Assembly (NCBI RefSeq): GCF_949987515.2
Contig: NC_082689.1
Span: forward strand, 62,639,246 to 62,703,245
DNA length: 64,000 bases
Direction: 5' to 3'
Source: Delphinus delphis
Lineage: Eukaryota > Chordata > Mammalia > Artiodactyla > Delphinidae
Shown piece after piece: positions 57,743-64,000 of this stretch. The notes beneath the pieces are model-generated. The model was not told the DNA's origin. It worked only from the letters and a program-made list of their open reading frames with translations, and did no database searches. How positions within the stretch are numbered: the stretch's first letter is position 1; every line of letters starts with the position of its first letter. The translations under genes were made by a program, and so were the position numbers.

Positions 57743-57857
57743 TTTTTTTTTTTTTTTGGCTGTGCCACACAGCTTGCAAATCCCAGCTCCCCAACCAGGG
57801 ACTGAGCCCAGACCCTTGGCAGTGAGAGCACAGAGTCCCAACCACTGGGACCACCAG
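57743..57857 (-). mobile_element. Compact CHR SINE with TSD
   Basis: This is a minus-strand copy with T-tail then GGCTGTGCCACACAGCTTGC. The perfect duplication GCAGATTTGTCTTT is at 57729-57742 and 57858-57871. Confidence 0.92.
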
Positions 57858-57949
57858 GCAGATTTGTCTTTATCCACTGTAGTTTCGCGTCAGTTGTTCT
57901 CAAATCCATGCCATTCAAGTTTTTTCCGCGCCCCCCCCCCCCCCACAGG

Positions 57950-58391
57950 TATGTCTTTGGCCAAGGTCACCGATGACCTCCATGTTGTTAAATCCAAAGA
58001 TCCATTCTCAGCTCTCATCTTGTTTAGCTGATTAGCAACGTTGCACACAGTGTGTCCTGCCTTCCTCCATGAAACCACATTCTCCTAGTTTCCTTCCTTC
58101 CTTGCTGGCCTCTCCTTGGTTTCTCATGCTTGTTCTCATCCACCTTCCTGATTACTTTTCATCTCTATCTACATTACTTTGGTTGCCTCATCCTGTCTCT
58201 TTAAATACCATCTGTATGCAGACAACTTACAAATTTATGAGTGTAATCCAGACCCTACCCTAAACTCTAGTCCTATATGTCCAACTGCTTATTTGATATA
58301 TCCACCTGGTTGTGCAATAGTCATTTCAGACTTATGTCCAAAAACTGAACTCCTGATCTCCACTAATGCCCCAAACCTGCTTTCTCCATAG
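57950..58391 (+). pseudogene. L2 reverse transcriptase remnant
   Basis: The frame at 58179-58391 contains FKYHLYADNLQIY, the reverse-transcriptase catalytic box. The usual YADD reads YADN, so one catalytic Asp is lost. Downstream KTELLIS also fits the family. Upstream sequence (ACCTCCATGTTGTTAAATCC at 57977-57996) matches the preceding reverse-transcriptase segment but is shifted and interrupted. It is not functional. Confidence 0.8.
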
Positions 58392-58401
58392 ATTTCCCCA
58401 T

Positions 58402-58446
58402 ATTAGTAATTAGTAATTAGTAATTACTAATTAGTAATTAGTAATT
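58402..58446. repeat. TAATTAG heptamer array with palindromic core
   Basis: These are tandem ATTAGTA/TAATTAG units that reverse direction in the middle, giving an 18-base perfect palindrome, AATTAGTAATTACTAATT, at 58415-58432. Confidence 0.9.
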
Positions 58447-58840
58447 CTTGCTTTTTCCCCAACGCAGTGAGCACCTTAAGGCCTAAATACTGGCTTTCTC
58501 TCTTCCTGAACATTCTTGCCTCAGACTGTGTATGACTTGTCCCTCACCTTCGATAGGTCACTGCTTATATGTCACTTTCTCAGTGTCACCTTCTCTGATT
58601 TTTTTCTCTTACTTTCTTCATTGCACTTAACACCCTCTGACATGATGGACATAATTTATTTGTTTTTTTAAATTTACTTTGTTGTCTCTTCCCTAAGATA
58701 TGAATTCCAAGAGGGCAGGCATTTTTCTGTCTTATTCATTGACTTATCCCTAGTGTCCATAATAGGGCTAACTAAATACATATAAGTTGAATACATACAT
58801 ATAAGTTGAATACATATAAGTTGAATGAATGATGGATAGA

Positions 58841-59523
58841 TGTCACCGTGAGTGCTAAAACCAAGAAGGGCAGCCTAAACTCATCACCACGTCCTTGGTA
58901 TTGCCAGCCCTTAATTCTGCCGGGCTTCTGGAGGCCTCATCAAGGTCCTGATGGGGAAAAAAGAAAATTGCTGTCTCTATCGAAACAAGTGGCTTAGCAA
59001 CGCTGTTTCTCTCCATTTGACTCTCCCCCTTCCTCCGCCTCACTGCCCCCCAACTACTGATGAATCCCAGTGCATTTGATAGTAGCGGATTCTGCATCAG
59101 CCTTTTTCACTTCTACCCCAGACACTTGGTTACCCTGTGAGGATCCCCTGTACATACGGAATGGGGCTATTTTAGGGACAGATTTGATACAGTTGCTTCT
59201 ACAAAAAGATAAGCCAAAGTTTTTAGACTTTATGTTAGTGGACTGTCATTCTGTGTTTAAACAGAACACAAAAGAAATCTGTCTGAGACCGTGGCACAGT
59301 GAAAACAGCCTTGATCAGACAAAAGGCCCTCTTTGAAGAGGGGAGTGGCTTCTCAACTTGGGGAGGCGGCGTAGACTATGGAGGAAAGAACATCACATGT
59401 CAAGTCAGGACATTCATGGGTCTTGTTCCTGATGAATGAACCAAAAATGGGCCCAACTGAAGAGGGCCAGACTGCTGAAAAATGCCTGTGGCTGCTTGTC
59501 CGTAGGCACAATCTTTCTCACTT
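58841..59523. other. Intron 1, unassigned
   Basis: No repeat was recognised in 680 bases. The 88-codon frame at 59070-59336 matches no known family. Confidence 0.45.
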
Positions 59524-59539
59524 TAGACCCCATTCTTTT

Positions 59540-59747
59540 TTTTTTGTTTTGTTTTTTAATTTGGCTGTGTCGGGTCTTAGTTGCAGCATGTGGGATCTTT
59601 TGTTACAGCACATGGGCTCTCTAGTTGTGGCATGCGGGCTTAGTTGCCCCACAACATGTGGGATCTTAGTTCCCTGACCAGGGATCGAACCCATGTCCCC
59701 TACAATGGAAGGTGGATTCTTAACCACTGGACCACCAGGGAAGTCCC
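59540..59747 (-). mobile_element. Compact/intermediate CHR SINE with TSD
   Basis: This is a minus-strand copy with perfect duplication TAGACCCCATTCTTTT at 59524-59539 and 59748-59763. Confidence 0.94.
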
Positions 59748-59874
59748 TAGACCCCATTCTTTTGATAACTTCATAATGCAACCGTGACCAAATAGGTGAG
59801 AGGCAGAGGAGTGACTCAGTGACATGCATGTATGGGTGAAGAAGTTGGGAGAATGACCTGACATAACTACTGCT

Positions 59875-60070
59875 AAAAAATTTGAGTGCTTTCTATGTGC
59901 CTGATACAGTCCTAAGTGTTTTACAGGCGTAACTTTACCCACTTCTTTATTAACAGTTTGAACTTTATGGATAAAGGAGCAAGGCAAAGACAGGTGAGGT
60001 CATTTGCCCACAGCCATCTAGTTATTAAGTGGTGGAACCAAGATTTGAACCCAGAGTCCTTAATCTTATG
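59875..60070 (-). mobile_element. MIR remnant, long copy
   Basis: This is minus-strand MIR: GTGCCTGATACAGTCCTAAG, TGTTTTACAGGCGTAACTTT, CATTTGCCCACAGCCATCTA, GATTTGAACCCAGAGTCC. Confidence 0.88.
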
Positions 60071-60231
60071 TGTTATCACTGTGGGTAAGTAGGAGCAAGT
60101 GCAAGATAGCGCCTCTGTATCAATCAAACAAACCCTCATTTAATGGCTCATATTATGATCAGGTGACCTCATTTCAGAAGCTGGTACCTTTGCAACTCAA
60201 CTCTTGGACATTTTTGTGCTACTTTTGGCAG

Positions 60232-60320
60232 TCATTCATTCGTTCATTCATTACATGTCAATGGAGACTATATCATGCTTTGGCATGTGTAACTGGGTAC
60301 AACAGAGGACAGAGAGATTC
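60232..60320 (-). mobile_element. L2 3' end fragment
   Basis: CATTCATTCGTTCATTCATT then ACATGTCAATGGAGACTATA is minus-strand L2-end-like. It is short. Confidence 0.45.
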
Positions 60321-62299
60321 CTGCCACATGGGCCTATCCAAAACAGCTTGCTCTTGAAGAGTACATTTCCATTTTAACCTAGTTTTCCCTCTATACTCTT
60401 TTGGTACTGGCTGATTCCTGCTTGCTGACTTTCTCCTATACTACCATTCCTTTATCTAGGAATGTCCTCTTCTCTATAGTTACACATCTTTTAATTCAGA
60501 AGACCCTTCCCCAATCAGAGAGTTCTATTCTAACTTCCTCTTTGGGATGGCGGTGATGTACAGATTTTTAAAGTCTGCTGTTGCTTAATCCTGATGGAAA
60601 AATTCCTACTAAGTTCTCTTATTCAAAGTCCTAGAAGAAAGTAATGAACAACCAAATGAGAACTGAGACTCTTTACAGCTGAGAAGTTTAATCGTGTAGA
60701 GATGGGGAAGGCGTTTGCCTGTGGGCCGGAAGGGCGGGAAGGGCTGGAAGTGCTGAAACATCTCTTGGCTCCAAAGCATCTCTCACTCTGGCCAAAGATG
60801 TCTGCTCTGTCACCATTAGAGCCAGTTCTTTAGAGTAAGACACTCTTCCCCCCGAAACTCTGGTTAAAGTGAGACATGTTTACCCCGTCTGGTAAAGTAG
60901 TTCGTTGAGATAATAACGCACAGTAAACATTTGTCAGCGTGAGGTTCAGAAAGAATGAGACGCAAAGCTGATGGTTTGTTGCGGTGGTGGTGCGAAAGAA
61001 GGGAAGAAGGCACCAGAAGGTGAGTCCTGAAAGGGAGCCAACCTCATCTCCTAATTATTTTGCCTAAATCAGCTTTTCTGGGGAAAAAAGATATTATTGC
61101 TTGTGCTTTTCCCTTAGGGTGACATTATGGGGAGCTTCTGCTGTGAATCTGTCAAAAGGATATCAAAGATAGCACTTCTTACTTTCTAGTAAGGCTCTCC
61201 TTCCTCTAATTAGCTTAGCTGAAATACAATTGTTAGAACAAAAGGAAAGGTTGATCCTAAAAGCAACAAAGTTGCAGCACTCTATCAATCATTCCTTCGG
61301 GATTCATCGGCATCAGGTAAGGTTGAGAGGAAGCTTTTGGATTTAGTGTAAATGGAAGTTATAATTTTTCTAGACCATAATGATGACTATTGATAGGAAA
61401 TCCAGTGTTCTTCCTTAGTTAGTATGCAATAAAAAAAACAGTTTGCAAATGAATAAAGTGAAATCCACACATTTCCCAAATCTGTTGCTAAATGGTTAAT
61501 TTTTATGTACCACCACTTTGAATTATTTTTCCAGTTCACTTCTGGCATAAAAATTTACTTCTCCCCTAATATTTGGTGCAGCGAGGTGTTGAAAGAATTT
61601 GCTAAGTAATCACTGGAAGCTAAGATTCTAGTGAAAAACAAAATGCATGGTTTAAAAATTGAATGTACTAACTCGGAGACAGCAAAAATTAGATGCTTCT
61701 TGCTGTAAATAATTAAACCCAGCAGGGCAGACAGGAGAGAACATGGGACTTGAGCTAAGAAGGATGCATAGTGTATTGAACACTTTCACTTCCCTGTCAG
61801 GGAAATCAAAGAGATCTTTAATAGTTGTTGCTGATTGTGAATATGTGCAACAAAATCCCACTGTAATCCAGATTTATTTTTCAAGCATTTTGCTTTGATT
61901 GAAGGAATGAGAAAGTGAAGGGAAGAGGAACGGTATTGGATTGAGGCCCTTTAGCCCTCTTTTTCTCTAGGAGGTCCAAGCGTGGTTTGTCACTGTGACC
62001 TGGGGCTTTGGTTCCCTTCAGGGCCTTCTTGCGCTGGGGTTGCATTGGTAGATCAAAGACAACTGGTTCTATTTTCTTGCCAAGAAGCAGTGGATATACT
62101 AATTGAGAAGTGGACTGACACGAGACACATAGGATGGATTCTTTCTGATTTTCTCTAACAGGGCTGGTTTCCTTAGTCTCCCTACCTCCTCCACTTTTTT
62201 CGAGGTGGGGGGCAAGTAATTGGCCTTAATTTTTCTATCTGTGTAAAAGGGAATAAGATTTTACAGCTTTCATACGGGTGGGCTTGAATATTAGCCTTA
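60321..62299. other. Intron 1, 2 kb repeat-free stretch
   Basis: No repeat, gene or RNA was recognised. It is one of the longer stretches in the window free of any visible transposon trace, so it is a candidate place for intronic regulatory DNA. Confidence 0.45.
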
Positions 62300-62740
62300 A
62301 TGAAGTGCTTTATTTTATTATTTAAAAAATTAACGTAGGGCTTCCCTGGTGGCGCAGTGGTTGAGAGCCCGCCTGCCGATGCAGGGGACACGGGTTCGTG
62401 CCCTGGTCTGGGAAGATCCCACATGCGGCGGAGCGGCTGGGCCTGTGAGCCATGGCCGCTGAGCCTGCACGTCCGGAGCCTGTGCTCCGCAACGGGAGAG
62501 GCCACAACAGTGAGAGAGAGGCCCGTGTACCGCAAAAAAAAAAAAGAAAAAAAAAAATTTAACGTAGACTAAAATGTATAGTTCTATAAATTTTCATACA
62601 TGTATATATTCATGTAACCAGCACCGCAATTGGGATTAGAACAGTTTAATAACCCCCCACTCCCTCGATTCCCTTATGCTATTCCTTTGTAGTCACACCC
62701 TCCAAATAAAGTTTCTAAGTTCTTTTTCTGAAAACTCACT
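62300..62740 (-). mobile_element. Old L1M fragment split by a SINE
   Basis: AACGTAGACTAAAATGTATA, GTTCTATAAATTTTCATACA and ATGTAACCAGCACCGCAATT are minus-strand L1M 3' region sequence. Confidence 0.7.
62338..62553 (+). mobile_element. Short CHR SINE with TSD
   Basis: This is a plus-strand copy with one extra GAGA in the GTGAGAGAGAGGCCC segment. The tail is A-rich with one G. The flank TTAACGTA is seen before the head and again after the tail, with extra A/T. Confidence 0.93.
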
Positions 62741-64000
62741 TTCCCACATGAAAGCCTCAATTTCTGCCTTTCATTTGTTCATTTTAATTCAGGAAGTGTT
62801 TCTAGCTCATTTCTGAAGTAATTCAAAATGACATGGGTGAATGGTAAGTTTGCAAGGCTGGTTTCCCCTTATTGTATGGAGGAAAAAACTGGAAAGATGG
62901 AAGCTCTTTCAGTATAGCCATATAGGAAAAAAATTGCCTAAACTTGGCTTGTTGCTAGATTGGAATCTGCAAAGAAAACACAGGCAAGAAATCTCCCTTG
63001 AAGAGGAGGACAGAGGTTTATTTTTTATTTAACGATTTACCCCTTGACACCTGGGAAATGATTAGTTGATGTTTTCAAAGAAGATTAAGTCAGTGTGGTT
63101 AATTAACTGTGGTAATCAGGTGACTTAAATTAATTAACTCCTTGTTAACAATTTCCATCAATTTTGTAAATAAATGACTAAATCAGTAAATTATATTCTT
63201 AAGATTAAAGGCTTTATTTCCTGATTTATTTTATTGATGACAAATTAGAGATTTTTCTCCTCATCTCATTCCCTTCCTGCCAACCTGACAAATGAGAACT
63301 AGCTGGTTATAGTTCGAGAGGAACACACCAGAGTACCTTTTAATATGTGGTTTTAAGGAAAAGTCAGGCTAAAGGACACTTTTGCTCCTTCATCTCAGCA
63401 CATTTTAAAAGATTTAGGGGAATGAAACTTAAGAAGTATGTACATAGCAACATTAAGGGAGAATGGAGGTAGCAAGTAATGATGAAACTCACTCCAGGAT
63501 AAGCTTTTTACTATGAAGTTTTTAATGTTTTATTTCCTTTCTTTTTTCTAAGTGAAAAGTGAATGAGGGATATAATAACATGAGACAATTCGGCTTTGAG
63601 CTAGAAATAAATTTTAATGGATAATTAGGTGTTCTATTTAGAAGGAATTTATCAAAATGTTGGGATATAGTGATTGCATTAGTCAGTAAAGCTTGATTGC
63701 AGGTTTAAAATGCCATGCAAATATACAACTAGAATGTTCTTACTTTTTAGAATCTTTATAATTGAAAATTCCCTTCCCTGCTTACATGATTATGTCTTGG
63801 TCTCCAATGAAACATGTGAGCTGGAACATTACCCACCTGTCCCCCATGCCCTCAAATATGCCATTGCATTTTCTGAAAGGCATCGAACACTCAGGGGATT
63901 TGCATTGTGAGACAGATGCTATAGGGTTATTTAGGATTCCTTCTAGAAGGAATATTTGGCATCTTGAATAACTTTTGAGGAGCTACAATATATTTACATA
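62741..64000. other. Intron 1, unassigned to window edge
   Basis: No repeat or exon was recognised. A cluster of TTAATTAA / GTTAAC motifs lies at 63098-63149. Confidence 0.45.

Larger units (their letters stand above)
57240..58840 (+). mobile_element. L2 (CR1-clade) LINE remnant
   Basis: This is a plus-strand L2-type LINE covering part of the reverse-transcriptase frame and the 3' end. The 3' part shows CACTTTCTCAGTGTCACCTT, ATTGCACTTAACACCCTCTG and AATTCCAAGAGGGCAGGCAT, and ends in copies of ATACATATAAGTTGAAT before GAATGAATG. The middle is replaced by a TAATTAG array (58402-58446). A compact SINE (57743-57857) and a C14 run (57931-57944) interrupt it. Confidence 0.75.
49370..64000 (+). other. 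LRP2: LRP2 intron 1 (partial)
   Basis: The intron starts at the GT of 49370 and runs past the right edge. No cysteine-rich LDL-receptor class A repeat, which exon 2 should begin, was seen on the + strand. The first 600 bases are CpG-rich. They are followed by a GA tract, MIR and L2 remnants, two old unnamed repeats and three CHR SINEs. A first intron of more than 14 kb fits the large mammalian gene. The boundary is inferred from the donor site only. Confidence 0.8.

Noticed and set aside
58402..58446. CRISPR-like or satellite array
   Set aside because: The units are 7 bases without spacers, in a mammalian genome; it is a small tandem repeat.
59070..59336. 88-codon plus-strand frame in intron 1
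   Set aside because: It matches no family known to me, has no splice or promoter context, and an open frame of this length is expected by chance.
49370..64000. LRP2 exon 2
   Set aside because: No LDL-receptor class A cysteine pattern flanked by splice sites was seen on the + strand.
1..64000. A previously undescribed biological system
   Set aside because: Read on both strands, the window is explained by one gene start, its promoter region and layers of transposons; nothing points to a new multi-gene system.

Overview
This is mammalian nuclear DNA, almost certainly from a cetacean (whale or dolphin). The main evidence is 32 copies of cetartiodactyl tRNA-derived SINEs of the CHR family. Many begin GGGCTTCCCTGGTGGCGCAG, run through a GC-rich body and end in a long poly(A). 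Many are near-identical and flanked by clear target-site duplications (TSDs), which means recent insertion. Artiodactyl-type L1 3' ends agree with this. There are no operons, CRISPR arrays, bacterial or viral gene clusters, or structural RNA genes.

Only one host protein-coding feature is supported: the first coding exon of LRP2 (megalin, the giant endocytic LDL-receptor-family protein) at 49294-49369 on the + strand. It encodes the signal peptide and ends in a good splice donor. It lies in a CpG island (about 48980-49950) with GC boxes. A second CpG-dense block lies 1.5-2 kb upstream (47300-47790). From 49370 to the right edge the window is LRP2 intron 1. Positions 1 to about 47300 are intergenic DNA upstream of LRP2. 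In other mammals the next gene in that direction is BBS5; no BBS5 exon was recognised here.

Layout. 1-8.1 kb: old L1, a 2.3 kb 5'-truncated L1 with a SINE inside it, and a nearly full-length but dead Tigger1 DNA transposon (4908-8075) holding four nested SINEs. 8.1-24 kb: SINEs, old L1 pieces, MIRs and long stretches with nothing recognisable. 24.6-26.2 kb: a 1.55 kb truncated L1 with a decayed ORF2. 26-43 kb: SINEs, old L1M pieces, a fragment of ERVL-like retroviral pol (about 38.6-39.0 kb) and an L1M 3' UTR (40.2-41.3 kb). 43-47 kb: L2, L1M and an LTR-like block. 47-50.5 kb: the CpG-rich promoter region and LRP2 exon 1, with a GT/GC alternating tract upstream and a long GA tract downstream. 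50.5-64 kb: intron 1, with MIR and L2 remnants and only three SINEs.

Three SINE structural classes are used in the entries. 'Short' is about 200 bp with a GC-rich body ending ...GTACCGC-poly(A). 'Long' is about 300-390 bp ending ...CAGCCAAAAATAAATAAA. 'Compact' is about 110-210 bp with GGAACTAAGATCCCACATGCC near the 3' end. The class labels are descriptive; exact Repbase names were not checked. Most of the open reading frames longer than 60 codons lie inside these repeats. I found no convincing undescribed biological system. The most useful leads are the second CpG block, the 12.7 kb SINE-free zone around the LRP2 promoter, possible upstream ORFs in the LRP2 leader, and several informative nested or rearranged insertions.
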